A stretch of DNA of 42,098 bases from DAOUFU01 sp034429275 (GTDB taxonomy: Bacteria; Chloroflexota; Anaerolineae; Aggregatilineales; Aggregatilineaceae). The stretch is taken from NCBI GenBank assembly GCA_034429275.1, contig DAOUFU010000047.1, positions 1 through 42,098 of the forward strand. The letters are read 5' to 3'. The notes below the pieces were generated by a model. The model saw only the letters and a list, made by a program, of their open reading frames with translations. It searched no databases and was not told where the DNA came from. A program made the position numbers and the translations under genes. Numbering within the stretch: the stretch's first letter is position 1; the number at the start of each line of letters is the position of its first letter. This document shows, one piece after another, positions 25,064 through 33,503 of this stretch.

Positions 25064-26164
25064 CTACCTGCCGCGCGCTCGCAGCGCACGGTGAGCTTGT
25101 TCGCGCACCCGCGCGATCTGCTCGTCGGTGACGGCACGCTCGAACGAGCGGAACCCACTCAGGCGGAACCCGTGCCGCCCGGCGATCTCCCCGATTTCGC
25201 GCACCCGCTCCAGGCTGATGTTTTTGCCCACGCTGTAGTCTTCGTAGCGCCCTTCGAGCGCCAACGCCATCGTCTCGGCCATGCAGGCATAGGACTTGCC
25301 GGGCGGGAAGCCGAAGTCGAAACCAAAATCGACCGGCCCTGGCACTTCGACCATTCCCCCTTCGATCACCAGCACGTCGTCGCGGACCTGCGCTACCCGG
25401 ACCGACACATCGCGCGGGCGGGCCACATCACACACCACCGCGCCGGGGCGCAGGTGCTCCGGCTCGATGATGGCAGTCGTGGCGCTGGTCACCGTGAGGA
25501 TCAGGTCGGCTTCGTAGATAGCGCGCACATCCAGCCCGGCGGTCACTTTCGCCGCATATCCTTCGCATTCTGCGCGCACGGCATCCAGCCCATCTTGCCG
25601 CCGCCCGATCAGAGTCAGCGTGGGGACCTCACGGGCGAGGATTTGCGCACACACGCGGCCAATGGTGCCCGCCGCGCCCACCACCGCCGCCGACGCCTGG
25701 CGAAGGTCAATATCCATCAGGCGCGCGGCCTCGCGCACCGCCTCGATCGCCATAAAGACGGTGTAGGCGTCGCCATTGGTCACCGGCATGGCTAGTCGGT
25801 CCGCAATCGTCCGGCCCCCATCGCCCACCACCGAGGTATACGCACCCAGACCCAACAGCCGTGCACCCAACTGCTCGGCCTTGTGGCCACACGCCACGAT
25901 CTTCCGGTAGACCGATTCGACCGGCAGGCGCAGCATCGTTTGTGGAGTAAATGGGCAGGCGATGAACCAGCCGGTCAGTTCCTTGCCGTTATACGCGGAA
26001 CGAATGCCGCGTATCTCGCTGATATAAACCGGGGGGAAGAACCGCGAAAAAAAGTTGATCTGACCCTCGGTGAGCAGCTTTCCCAGCACGGGATACTTGC
26101 GCGCCACGTCCTTTTTGGGGTCGATCGGGTGGATGATGAATGCAAAAGGTTCCGGGTTGCTCAC
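25064..26164 (-). CDS. Long-chain acyl-ACP reductase-like oxidoreductase (AAR family)
   Basis: A 366-residue protein with a central Rossmann fold (VVGAAGTIGRVCAQIL, residues 161-176) and a C-terminal block that closely follows cyanobacterial fatty acyl-ACP reductase. This includes GGMVEVPGPVDF, KSYACMAETMALALEG and a final EIGEIAGRHGF. The Cys at residue 294 in SYACMAE aligns with the catalytic, acylated Cys of the cyanobacterial enzyme (MFACFAE). LGAYTSVVGDGG and VTNGDAYT match its N-terminal half. The expected reaction is NADPH reduction of acyl-ACP or acyl-CoA to fatty aldehyde. No aldehyde deformylating oxygenase is nearby. It starts at a GTG overlapping the membrane-protein stop (GTGA). 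A shikimate-dehydrogenase-like role is the alternative. Confidence 0.78.
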   Translation of the reverse strand: MSNPEPFAFIIHPIDPKKDVARKYPVLGKLLTEGQINFFSRFFPPVYISEIRGIRSAYNGKELTGWFIACPFTPQTMLRLPVESVYRKIVACGHKAEQLGARLLGLGAYTSVVGDGGRTIADRLAMPVTNGDAYTVFMAIEAVREAARLMDIDLRQASAAVVGAAGTIGRVCAQILAREVPTLTLIGRRQDGLDAVRAECEGYAAKVTAGLDVRAIYEADLILTVTSATTAIIEPEHLRPGAVVCDVARPRDVSVRVAQVRDDVLVIEGGMVEVPGPVDFGFDFGFPPGKSYACMAETMALALEGRYEDYSVGKNISLERVREIGEIAGRHGFRLSGFRSFERAVTDEQIARVREQAHRALRARGR

Positions 26165-27324
26165 GCCGTTTCACCTGGTGCTGTGCTAAATCGCGCGATT
26201 CTCCCCACCAGCGGCAGATTGGGAAACCCCGACTGCCGGGCCAGCGCCTCTTCCGTCTGGTCAGGGTCGGGCACCGTCAGCAGAACGGCCAGCAGCAAAA
26301 ACAGCAGCGTGCCATACCGCTCGTACTGATGATATTCCTGGAAGAGAACCGGCAGCGTGGCCAGCGACAGCACCCAATAGAGCAGCACACGCCAGGCCGG
26401 TGTGCGATAGAACAAAATCAACAGCAGGGCAAAGCTGTACGGGTTGATGTAAGGGGTCCAGACCAGGCTCAAGACGACGGCCAGCGTCCGCCACTCGGTC
26501 AGCCGGTGGCGCATCAGCACCAGGACCAGCAGCGTGACCGCCGCTGCGGGCAACGCTCCCCACGCCCCAAAAACTGAAAAAGGATACTCCGACAGCGTGA
26601 TTTCACTTTCCGGCGAGGTGCCGCGCGCGATATTCACGTAACTGGGCAGCGTATCCAGCAGAAAGGACGGGTACAGCACCACCGAGACGACAACCACCGT
26701 CACCACCAGCAACAGCGCCCGCCAATCGCGCTGCCACAGCATCCGCACGCCCTCTAGCACCAGAACCAGGGGCAGCACGTGCGGTTTGATCCCCATCAGC
26801 AGCAACGCGACTCCGCGCCGCCAGCCGACACTTCCGCGCATGATCAGCCACAACCCCACGCCGTTAATCAAAAAATCGGCATTGGCTGCCGCCCACAGCA
26901 TGATGAAAGCCGGGTGCATCACCAATACCAGCGTGCTCGGACGCCCCATATCGGTGATCACAACCACCCAGGCGGCCACCGTCAGCGCGACCAACAGGCG
27001 AGGGGTCGCATAGGCGAGCGGAGCGAAGAAGAACATCAACCAGGGCGAATATGCCTGGGTAGTGGTGAAATCGCCGTAGACCTGGAGATCACGGTCGAAG
27101 AGGACATTCTGGCAATAGGGCACGCAGTAGGTATTCTCGCCCCGCCACAGGTTGCGAATCTGCTGGGCGGTGCGCACCCAATCATCGGGGTTGATCGGCT
27201 TGAGGCCCGCATAGGCGGCGTAAAGGCTGGCCAGGAAAACCAGCGTCAGCACCAGCGGATAATAACGGGCCTGAAAGACCTGCCGGATCGATTGGAAGCG
27301 CCGTGCCTCATTCCCACGGCTCAA
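26161..27324 (-). CDS. Polytopic membrane protein, GT-C/DUF2029-like mannosyltransferase candidate
   Basis: A 387-residue protein with about ten hydrophobic segments. After the first helix comes a loop with NPDDWVRTAQQIRNLWRGEN and then TQAYSPWLMFFFAPLA; this D-D, G-x-x-x-Y, Y-x-P pattern resembles the GT87/DUF2029 family of polyprenyl-phosphate-sugar-dependent transferases. The start is TTG 27324, set by AGGAGG 6 nt upstream; another TTG lies at 27345. It overlaps the upstream gene by 17 nt and the next by 4 nt, so it is firmly in the operon. Acceptor and donor are unknown, and the glycosyltransferase call rests on weak motifs. Confidence 0.55.
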   Translation of the reverse strand: MSRGNEARRFQSIRQVFQARYYPLVLTLVFLASLYAAYAGLKPINPDDWVRTAQQIRNLWRGENTYCVPYCQNVLFDRDLQVYGDFTTTQAYSPWLMFFFAPLAYATPRLLVALTVAAWVVVITDMGRPSTLVLVMHPAFIMLWAAANADFLINGVGLWLIMRGSVGWRRGVALLLMGIKPHVLPLVLVLEGVRMLWQRDWRALLLVVTVVVVSVVLYPSFLLDTLPSYVNIARGTSPESEITLSEYPFSVFGAWGALPAAAVTLLVLVLMRHRLTEWRTLAVVLSLVWTPYINPYSFALLLILFYRTPAWRVLLYWVLSLATLPVLFQEYHQYERYGTLLFLLLAVLLTVPDPDQTEEALARQSGFPNLPLVGRIARFSTAPGETA

Positions 27325-28675
27325 GGTACGCCTCCTCGGATTCAATGGTGCGTGGGTAGCGGCGCTTATGCAGCTTGGCCACCGAGGCGCGCACTTTGTG
27401 GTGGTCGCTTTCTTCGTAGGTGATGTTTTTGTTGATCACGCGCCGCTCCGGCGAGGCGAACAACACCACGTCCGACTCGATCACGCGGCCCGGCATCACG
27501 ACCAGGCCCGATCCCAGCCGCGAGTTGTGCCCCACGCAACCGCCGAGCACCGGCTGACCGGTATCCTGGAGCTTACCATCGGCGTTGATGGCGCGCAGGG
27601 CGGCGGGCAGCAGGTTGAAATCGGTGAAGGTGGTGCCCGCGCCGACAAACGAGTTGCGCCCCACCACGCACATCTGCAGGCAGGTATTCTGCGCCACGAT
27701 GGTATATTCCATCAGCGTTGTCATGAACAGGGCCGCGCGGAACGGCAGGAAGCAGTTGTTGCCCACCACGCTCAGCATCAGCTGGCAGCCCTGCGCCACA
27801 TTGACGTTATCCCCGATGATGCTGTTGTCGATCACCACGCCGGGGCCGATGTAGCAGTTGCGCCCGATGGTCGTCGGTCCCAGGATGGTTGCGGACGGGT
27901 CGATGATCGTCTTTTCGCCCACCTGGACCAGGTGCGAGCACGAGATCACCTGCTTCTGCTCCAGGATCGCCCGCCACAGCACCTTGAGCGCGAACAGGTT
28001 GTGCCGTCCCAGGTATTCCTCAAACCGGCTCCCGCGCGAGAACACGCCCAGGATGATGTTGGCGAAGTAGAGATGCACCCAGCTCTCAATCGGCAGACAT
28101 GTGCGCTCGGTGAGCAGATGGGTCAGGTCGAGATCACGGCTGGATTCGCCACCTTTGCCCACCGGGCGAAGGTTCGCCATCGAGTCGGGCACGTTGTAGT
28201 AGCCCTTCTCTTTGCACTCGCTCTCAATCGGCACGTGCCGCCAGTGCTTTGGCCCCACATACCCGGTAGGGAAATACCACAAGTCGAGCGGATAATAAAG
28301 CGGCTTGCCGTTGACATCCAGCACTGGTTCCAGGCTCGAAAGCGGCACGGCATATCGTCGCCAGGCGCGATCGTCAGCCGGCAGCACGGCGCGCGAGGGC
28401 AGGCGGCTGGCCCTGGCCTGCTCGAAGAATTCGCTGAAGAACTCGCGGTCGAAATAGAGATTGTCGCGGTAGACCAGCATCTCGTCTGGGTCGCGAGTCA
28501 GGTTGGGCAGGTCATCAATGGAATGGAGAGGCAGCTCAACCGGGCTTGGTCCACATACTTCATCCAGAATGTCGCTGTGATGAATCTTGAGCGGCTTATT
28601 CATCACGCTCAGATCGCACCCCGGCTCGTTAAAAGGGGTGATCAGGCGCTTATCTTCGATCACAAATCGACGCAT
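27308..28675 (-). CDS. Left-handed beta-helix (hexapeptide repeat) protein, acyltransferase/nucleotidyltransferase-like
   Basis: A 455-residue protein. The first 240 residues are unfamiliar, rich in Tyr/Trp, with DLWYFPTGYVGPKHWRHVP. The C-terminal half is a run of hexapeptide repeats (TIIDPSATILGPTTIGRNC, YIGPGVVIDNSIIGDNV, and more to about 420), including FTDFNLLPAALRAI near the end. Such helices occur in GlmU-like nucleotidyltransferases and in acyltransferases. No nucleotidyltransferase motif is visible in the N-terminal half. GAGG lies 7 nt before the ATG. It is second in the four-gene run with the hydrolase, GT-C protein and acyl-ACP reductase. Confidence 0.7.
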   Translation of the reverse strand: MRRFVIEDKRLITPFNEPGCDLSVMNKPLKIHHSDILDEVCGPSPVELPLHSIDDLPNLTRDPDEMLVYRDNLYFDREFFSEFFEQARASRLPSRAVLPADDRAWRRYAVPLSSLEPVLDVNGKPLYYPLDLWYFPTGYVGPKHWRHVPIESECKEKGYYNVPDSMANLRPVGKGGESSRDLDLTHLLTERTCLPIESWVHLYFANIILGVFSRGSRFEEYLGRHNLFALKVLWRAILEQKQVISCSHLVQVGEKTIIDPSATILGPTTIGRNCYIGPGVVIDNSIIGDNVNVAQGCQLMLSVVGNNCFLPFRAALFMTTLMEYTIVAQNTCLQMCVVGRNSFVGAGTTFTDFNLLPAALRAINADGKLQDTGQPVLGGCVGHNSRLGSGLVVMPGRVIESDVVLFASPERRVINKNITYEESDHHKVRASVAKLHKRRYPRTIESEEAYLEPWE

Positions 28676-28726
28676 AGCCTGGCCTCATCTTTTCTCTGTG
28701 TCTGCCGGCGACGCGCTTTGCGCTCC

Positions 28727-29545
28727 TCACCCATTGAGCAGCCAATCGCGCAGCGTGTTATTGAAGCGTTCTGGCGAATCGCGCATGATGAAATGCCCCG
28801 CATCGGGGAACCATTCGATGCGCGCGTGCGGAACCCCGGCTTTGAGCGTCTCGCGCTCGGTGGGACGCACGATGATATCGCGCTGACCGTACATGCCGAG
28901 CGTTGGCACCTGGATCTTGTTCAATTCGGGGCGCAGATCGGTCCGGCGCAGCGTGCCGATGCTTTGGAAGAAGGACTCCACGCTGATCATCGAGACATCT
29001 TTGGTGATCATCTCGGCCATCGCGCGCCCGTCCTTCGCCATAAAATGACTGTAGCCGCGCAGAAACAACAGCAGCCCTTTGCCACGAAACAGCCAGAAGA
29101 TCGAAGCGAGGGTAGGATTACCGGAGAGCTTGAGCAGCAGGTTCAGCGAATTGCCGTTGATCGGCGAGCCGATCACACACACCTTAACCACTTTCTCCGG
29201 GTAGCGCATGGTCGTACTGAGCGAGACCGTCCCGCCCATCGAGTGTCCGATGAGTGGGGCTTTTTTGATCCCCATGCGCTCCATGAACTGATAAACCATC
29301 TCGACATACATCGGGACGGTGAACGCGTTGGCGTGGCTGGGATGAGTCCCCTTCACCCCCACCACGTCGGATTCGCCAAAGCCGAAAAAATCGAGAGCAT
29401 AGGTGCGAAAGTCGCGCCCAAGGACCTCGATCGTATCGCGCCACAAAGCCCACGAACCAAGCCACCCGTGCAGCAGCAGCACCGGGCGACCGCGCCCATA
29501 GGTTTCGTAATGGATAATTCCCGGATCGGTAACCAATGATGGCAC
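28727..29545 (-). CDS. Alpha/beta hydrolase with complete Ser-Asp-His triad
   Basis: A 272-residue hydrolase. It has VLLLHGWLGSW, the nucleophile elbow LIGHSMGGTVS, Asp in MYGQRDIIV, and His in PDAGHFIM. It is a paralogue of the protein at 11490-12806, sharing GRGRPV-LLHGWLGSW, but has a normal cap. GTG 29545 with GGAGGT 9 nt upstream is the likely start; an ATG 8 codons earlier lacks such a site. It is first in the operon leading to the acyl-ACP reductase, so a lipid ester or thioester substrate is plausible, by inference only. Confidence 0.88.
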   Translation of the reverse strand: MPSLVTDPGIIHYETYGRGRPVLLLHGWLGSWALWRDTIEVLGRDFRTYALDFFGFGESDVVGVKGTHPSHANAFTVPMYVEMVYQFMERMGIKKAPLIGHSMGGTVSLSTTMRYPEKVVKVCVIGSPINGNSLNLLLKLSGNPTLASIFWLFRGKGLLLFLRGYSHFMAKDGRAMAEMITKDVSMISVESFFQSIGTLRRTDLRPELNKIQVPTLGMYGQRDIIVRPTERETLKAGVPHARIEWFPDAGHFIMRDSPERFNNTLRDWLLNG

Positions 29546-29838
29546 GTCTGGGTAACCTCCAGACCGCACGAAGATAATGGCCCAAATGACAGACTTATGA
29601 TGCCTACAGGCAAGTACATATCAAAACGGGGCCGCCTGCCCGCATGCAAACGCCCCCGCTGCCTGACCCCTTCATCACCGCGTGCAGCCACCCACCGCAC
29701 GCGCCGTGTGTCTGCTCGAAAAGGTAATCCCTGGACCCCTTTCAGGCGCGAGCCAGGATTCATCCCCTTGCCGGGCGCACCACAACCGGGCACCGCCCCA
29801 GACACTGGACGCAGCGCATAGCCGAACTGGTGCGCGGC
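29546..29838. other. Intergenic region upstream of the hydrolase operon
   Basis: This 293-nt gap has no supported gene. On the minus strand TTGATA (29624-29619) followed 17-18 nt later by an ATCATAA-like sequence is a weak promoter candidate for the hydrolase operon. Plus-strand frames here are short and Arg/Pro-rich with no ribosome-binding site. Confidence 0.35.
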
Positions 29839-30381
29839 TTATGTATCCATCTCTTCAAGGATGGAATAGAGCAGTTCGAGCAGCACGTTCTTGACGCTCT
29901 CTTTGTCGGTGGCGATGCAGGGCAGCAGCTTGACATTCTCTTCGATCCGCAGCGCGATCCGCAGGTCTTCTGGGGCCCACGCTTCCGGGTCATCCTGCTT
30001 GTTGGCCGCCACAACATACGGCGTCGGCGCATAGGCGCGGAAGGTTTCGAGAATGCTCTTGGCCTCGCGGAAGGTTTCCGGCTTGGCACTGTCCACCATC
30101 ACCACAAAACCAAGCATCCCTTCGGCCAGGATTTCCCACATGAAGTCGAAGCGGCGCTGACCGGGCGTGCCGAACAGGTAAAGCACCAGGTCATCATCAA
30201 CCGTGATGCGACCGAAGTCCATCGCGACGGTCGTTTGCCCTTTTGTGCCGTACTCTGCCGAATCCACCGAGATGCTCTCGTCCGTCGTGACGACATCGAT
30301 CTCACTGATCGAACGGATGAATTCGGTCTTGCCCGCACTAAAGGGGCCAGTGATGACCATTTTGACGGTTTGCATGGGCAT
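29839..30381 (-). CDS. Small Ras-like GTPase (MglA/CvnD-type)
   Basis: A 180-residue protein made of one G domain. It has the P-loop GPFSAGKT (about residues 12-19), a switch region KGQTTVAMDFG, G3 FGTPGQRRF, G4 AANKQDD and G5 CIATDKES. These GTPases act as molecular switches for polarity, motility or signal complexes. The Gln after TPG is the expected catalytic position. I prefer ATG 30381; ATG 30375 is also possible. It follows the DUF4388 gene by 123 nt on the same strand. No roadblock/LC7 partner gene is present. Confidence 0.88.
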   Translation of the reverse strand: MPMQTVKMVITGPFSAGKTEFIRSISEIDVVTTDESISVDSAEYGTKGQTTVAMDFGRITVDDDLVLYLFGTPGQRRFDFMWEILAEGMLGFVVMVDSAKPETFREAKSILETFRAYAPTPYVVAANKQDDPEAWAPEDLRIALRIEENVKLLPCIATDKESVKNVLLELLYSILEEMDT

Positions 30382-30504
30382 GGTCGGTCTCACTCTTCTT
30401 GTAGCATACACTGCCTGCCTGGCAGGTTCCCTAAGGATAAAAGTGATAAATCAATGACGAACGGAAAATCCAACCGGGCTGCATGGCCCGGCTCACTCCC
30501 TCGG

Positions 30505-31395
30505 TTAGACTTCCTTGATCCGGGCGATCAGTCGTTCGACAACACTGCGCGCCGGAGCCTGGGTCTGGAGCCGGCGATGACCATCCGGCACTTTGCGATC
30601 CTGGGCGTGCTGCATGGCGGGCGATTTGACCAGCTCCACCAGCCCCGCCTGGAGCAACCCATACACGATACGGCGGATTTCGGTCTCCGTCATATTGCAC
30701 GCTTTTTGAATCTGGCGAATGGAGTTTTTGGGATCGATGAAGGCCACCACTTTCCATTCATCCACACCCAGGTGAATGCCCTTGAACTTATCACCGGGTG
30801 TATCGGGGAACTTGAGCGCCATATCGAGATTGGGCAGCTCTTCTTCGAGCGGCTTGACCTCTTTGGCGCGGCGAGTCCCCTCGATGATCACGTTTTTGAG
30901 GTCCACCGGCACGGTAATCCGTTCGGGCGGTGGGGTGACTCCATCCTCGAAGATGAACGGCTCTTTGTTCCACGAGATCAGATCGTAGACGATATCCAGC
31001 GTGTGCTGCTGAATACTGCGCACCACATCGGCCTGAGTCACATAATTGGCGTTGATCAACATCAGAGCCAGCGCCTTATCGGAATACTTGCTGCCCCGCT
31101 CGCGGATCACGCGCGCTTGCTCTGCATTGAGCTTGCCCGCCTTGTGAAGCACGTTGGCCAGGTGCCCATCCTGCTCTCCCGCTGCCGCCAGGATCAACCG
31201 CCCTTCACGGAAGGCCACACTCACGCGCTCTTTTCCCGGTATTACCTTCTTACGCTTGTTGCCCGCCCCGTCAGTGATCATCTCATCGGTGACGATTGGC
31301 TCAAACACGCGCAAAGTACCGGTCTTTTTTGCCAGATTGATCAGGTTCAAGATTTGTGTTGCACTGAAGTCCGCCAGGTTCCCTTTGAGCGCCAT
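30505..31395 (-). CDS. DUF4388 (PATAN) domain protein
   Basis: A 296-residue protein. The N-terminal DUF4388/PATAN domain (about residues 1-150) starts ALKGNLADFSATQILNLINL and includes KTGTLRV, VSVAFREGRLILAA and the YDLISWNKEPFIFEDG segment. A C-terminal winged-helix-like part (about 215-262) reads IRQIQKACNMTETEIRRIVY. PATAN proteins are scaffolds in two-component and motility systems. AGGA lies 9 nt before the ATG. A near-consensus promoter and a CRP-like palindrome precede it. The GTPase gene downstream probably shares the transcript. Confidence 0.85.
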   Translation of the reverse strand: MALKGNLADFSATQILNLINLAKKTGTLRVFEPIVTDEMITDGAGNKRKKVIPGKERVSVAFREGRLILAAAGEQDGHLANVLHKAGKLNAEQARVIRERGSKYSDKALALMLINANYVTQADVVRSIQQHTLDIVYDLISWNKEPFIFEDGVTPPPERITVPVDLKNVIIEGTRRAKEVKPLEEELPNLDMALKFPDTPGDKFKGIHLGVDEWKVVAFIDPKNSIRQIQKACNMTETEIRRIVYGLLQAGLVELVKSPAMQHAQDRKVPDGHRRLQTQAPARSVVERLIARIKEV

Positions 31396-31440
31396 CGATT
31401 ACGTCCTACCCTTAGGATGAATAACTGGGGCGTGTTAACG

Positions 31441-31456
31441 GGTGATCTCGATCACA
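31441..31456. promoter_or_regulatory. CRP/FNR-like palindrome
   Basis: GGTGA-TCTCGA-TCACA matches the CRP-type TGTGA-N6-TCACA spacing, with GTGATC/GATCAC arms. It lies about 20-35 nt past the -10 box of the DUF4388 promoter, where a bound regulator would repress. Confidence 0.45.
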
Positions 31457-31475
31457 ACACTTAGACAATGCGCGC

Positions 31476-31504
31476 ATTATACACCGCTCAAATCACCCAG
31501 TCAA
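31476..31504 (-). promoter_or_regulatory. Sigma-70 promoter of the DUF4388-GTPase operon
   Basis: On the minus strand TTGACT (31504-31499) and TATAAT (31481-31476) are 17 nt apart, 11 of 12 bases to consensus. It leaves a leader of about 75 nt before the DUF4388 ATG. Confidence 0.88.
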
Positions 31505-31724
31505 CCGAACTGGTGAGCGAATGACCGCATCGCCGGGAAAACCTCCCACTGCCAGCCTGTTTGCAGGCTCCAAAGCCGATGACCCCGCTACCCACACCGC
31601 TTCTTATGTTTTTCTCAATTCAACCGCTGCGCCCACTGTTATTATATGCTACTGTCAAATGGAATAAGCAGCAATTCCTGGCCCACTTTATAATCTCGAC
31701 GACATACAGCGCCACACTACGAGC

Positions 31725-31754
31725 GCGCTCGCACCTGGTGCGCTCGCACCTAGT
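31725..31754. repeat. 15-bp tandem direct repeat
   Basis: GCGCTCGCACCTGGT is followed directly by GCGCTCGCACCTAGT, one mismatch. It lies 29 nt before the DUF3048 start. The 278-nt stretch 31505-31782 otherwise shows a lone TATAAT at 31689-31694 as a possible -10, without a good -35. Confidence 0.6.
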
Positions 31755-31782
31755 GCGCAGGTGTTATTGTGAGGCAAAACCG

Positions 31783-32868
31783 ATGCAAAGGCAAATTTGC
31801 AAGCGCCGGCAGCGCCATCTGGCTCTGCTCATGGGAATCGCACTCATCCCGTTCGCGCTGGCGGCATGTTTCACCGCATCAAAGCCGGTGACGATCACCG
31901 CCACACCCGCTGTCGTTGCCGGGTTGCCTGCCGCACGGCTGAACCCGTTCACCGGCCTGCCCGCCGATCCTGCGCTGTTCGCTCGCCGCCCGATGGCCGT
32001 CAAAATTTCCAACGCACCCGATAGTGTCCGCCCCCAGGCCGGGCTGGGCAGCGCCGACCTGGTCTTCGAGCATTATGTAGAAGGCGGCCTGACTCGGTTC
32101 ACTGCCCTGTTTTGGAGCAGCGTCCCGGCGCGTGTCGGCTCGATCCGCAGCGCCCGCCTGATCGATCTGGAGCTGGTGGCGATGTATGATGCGCTGTTCG
32201 TCTATTCGGGGGCGTCCGAACCTATCCGGCAGCGCATCGCCGCGCTGCCCATCGCGCCGCGCGCCTATGAAGGCACGCGGGTCGGCGAACCGCTCTACTA
32301 CCGCGACCCCTCACTGCCGATGCCACATAACCTGTTTGCTGTGCCTGCGGCAGTGTGGGCACGCGCTGCTGCCGAGAATCTCGACAAACCGGGCGAGTTT
32401 GATGGCGGGCTGGTGTTTGACCCGCGCCCACCCGCCGATGCGCCCGCCGTCCGCCAGATCACCATTGACTATGGGCCGGACGAGGTGCGCTGGACTTACG
32501 ACCCGGACACCAGGCGCTATACCCGCTCCAGCGATGGCGAAATCCACCGCGACGCTTTGACCGATGAACCGATCACCGCGGCCAACGTCGTCGTGATCTA
32601 TGCGCATCACCAGCCCGACTACACCATCGTGGAAAGTGAGTGGCAGGGCGTCAAGAGTTATTCGATCGAAATCCAGATCTGGACACTCGGCCCGGTGATG
32701 GTTTTCCGTGACGGTCGCCGTCAGGCCGGTTACTGGCAGCGCTGGGAAGAAGAAGACCCGCTTGCTCTGACCACCGACCAGGCCGGAGAGCTGCCGCTCG
32801 CGCTGAAACCAGGCAACACCTGGTTTGAGGTCGTGCCGCTTGACTTCACTACTGTGATTGTCGAATAA
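31783..32868 (+). CDS. DUF3048 (YerB-like) lipoprotein
   Basis: A 361-residue exported lipoprotein. A basic N-terminus (MQRQICKRRQRH) and hydrophobic core lead to the lipobox LAAC (cysteine near residue 29). The mature part starts with a short Thr-rich linker, then NPFTGLPAD, RPMAVKISNAPDSVRPQ, FEHYVEGGLTRF and ARVGSIRSAR, which are DUF3048 signatures. A second domain follows (about 200-340). ATG 31783 is chosen because GAGG lies 9 nt upstream and it begins a proper signal peptide; the frame extends 74 codons upstream with no signal. The function of the family is not established. Confidence 0.88.
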   Translation: MQRQICKRRQRHLALLMGIALIPFALAACFTASKPVTITATPAVVAGLPAARLNPFTGLPADPALFARRPMAVKISNAPDSVRPQAGLGSADLVFEHYVEGGLTRFTALFWSSVPARVGSIRSARLIDLELVAMYDALFVYSGASEPIRQRIAALPIAPRAYEGTRVGEPLYYRDPSLPMPHNLFAVPAAVWARAAAENLDKPGEFDGGLVFDPRPPADAPAVRQITIDYGPDEVRWTYDPDTRRYTRSSDGEIHRDALTDEPITAANVVVIYAHHQPDYTIVESEWQGVKSYSIEIQIWTLGPVMVFRDGRRQAGYWQRWEEEDPLALTTDQAGELPLALKPGNTWFEVVPLDFTTVIVE

Positions 32869-32935
32869 TCAGAAGTAAAGTATGCTGTGTCCTCGCCTGC
32901 TGTGCCCGCTAACCCGGCTGTGGAGCTGACCATCT

Positions 32936-33487
32936 GTGTTCGACCTGTTCCGGTTCGTGCAAACCTGGGGCATTTTTGCACTGTTGAGCTTCTTGGCGGC
33001 GCGCGAAGCAGCCATCGTGGGCGGAATTTACAAAGACCCGCTGTTGGCGCGGTTTCGCCGTTATGGCCCCGAAGAGGATGAACGTCGCTTCACGCCTCTG
33101 GTCGTGCTGCTGGCTCTTTCGGGTGCGTGGTGCATTTCTGGCATCACCGTCCTGCGCAGTCTCTCTCGCTATGGCGCGCTGGTCTCCACTAACAGCCCGA
33201 CGACGATCCTGGTTGTGCTCGCATTTATGGCGTTTGGCGCGGCGGTGTTCGTGAACAACCAGGGCTACCTGCGCGAGGCGCTGCCGGTGTGGTATTACCA
33301 GATGCTCCAGACGGCCACCCGCGAGGAACGACGCTTCATTGCCTATGCCTGGCTGCGCCTGCCGCGCCGGATGCGCTGGCGGCTCAGCGGCGACCAGCGC
33401 GCTTTTGGCGTATGGGCCGATATGGTGCGAATTGCGTTCATCTACGGAGCCTACGATCCCAACAGCACGTGGGATCGATGGCAGTAG
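32936..33487 (+). CDS. Small membrane protein of unknown function
   Basis: A 183-residue protein I do not recognise. Three hydrophobic segments (about residues 5-22, 52-72 and 85-105) precede a basic, soluble C-terminal half with RFIAYAWLRLPRRMRWRLSG. The start is GTG with GGAG 10 nt upstream. It follows the DUF3048 gene by 67 nt and may share its transcript. It converges with the NUDIX-like gene, 16 nt apart. Confidence 0.72.
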   Translation: MFDLFRFVQTWGIFALLSFLAAREAAIVGGIYKDPLLARFRRYGPEEDERRFTPLVVLLALSGAWCISGITVLRSLSRYGALVSTNSPTTILVVLAFMAFGAAVFVNNQGYLREALPVWYYQMLQTATREERRFIAYAWLRLPRRMRWRLSGDQRAFGVWADMVRIAFIYGAYDPNSTWDRWQ

Positions 33488-33503
33488 CCGGTTATGGCGA
33501 CCT

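Noticed and set aside
29597..29894. Two short plus-strand frames upstream of the hydrolase operon
   Set aside because: Arg/Pro-rich composition, no ribosome-binding site and no similarity that I recognise.
31561..31782. 74-codon upstream extension of the DUF3048 lipoprotein
   Set aside because: The lipoprotein signal peptide begins at 31783 with its own ribosome-binding site; the extension holds the tandem repeat and a possible -10 box.
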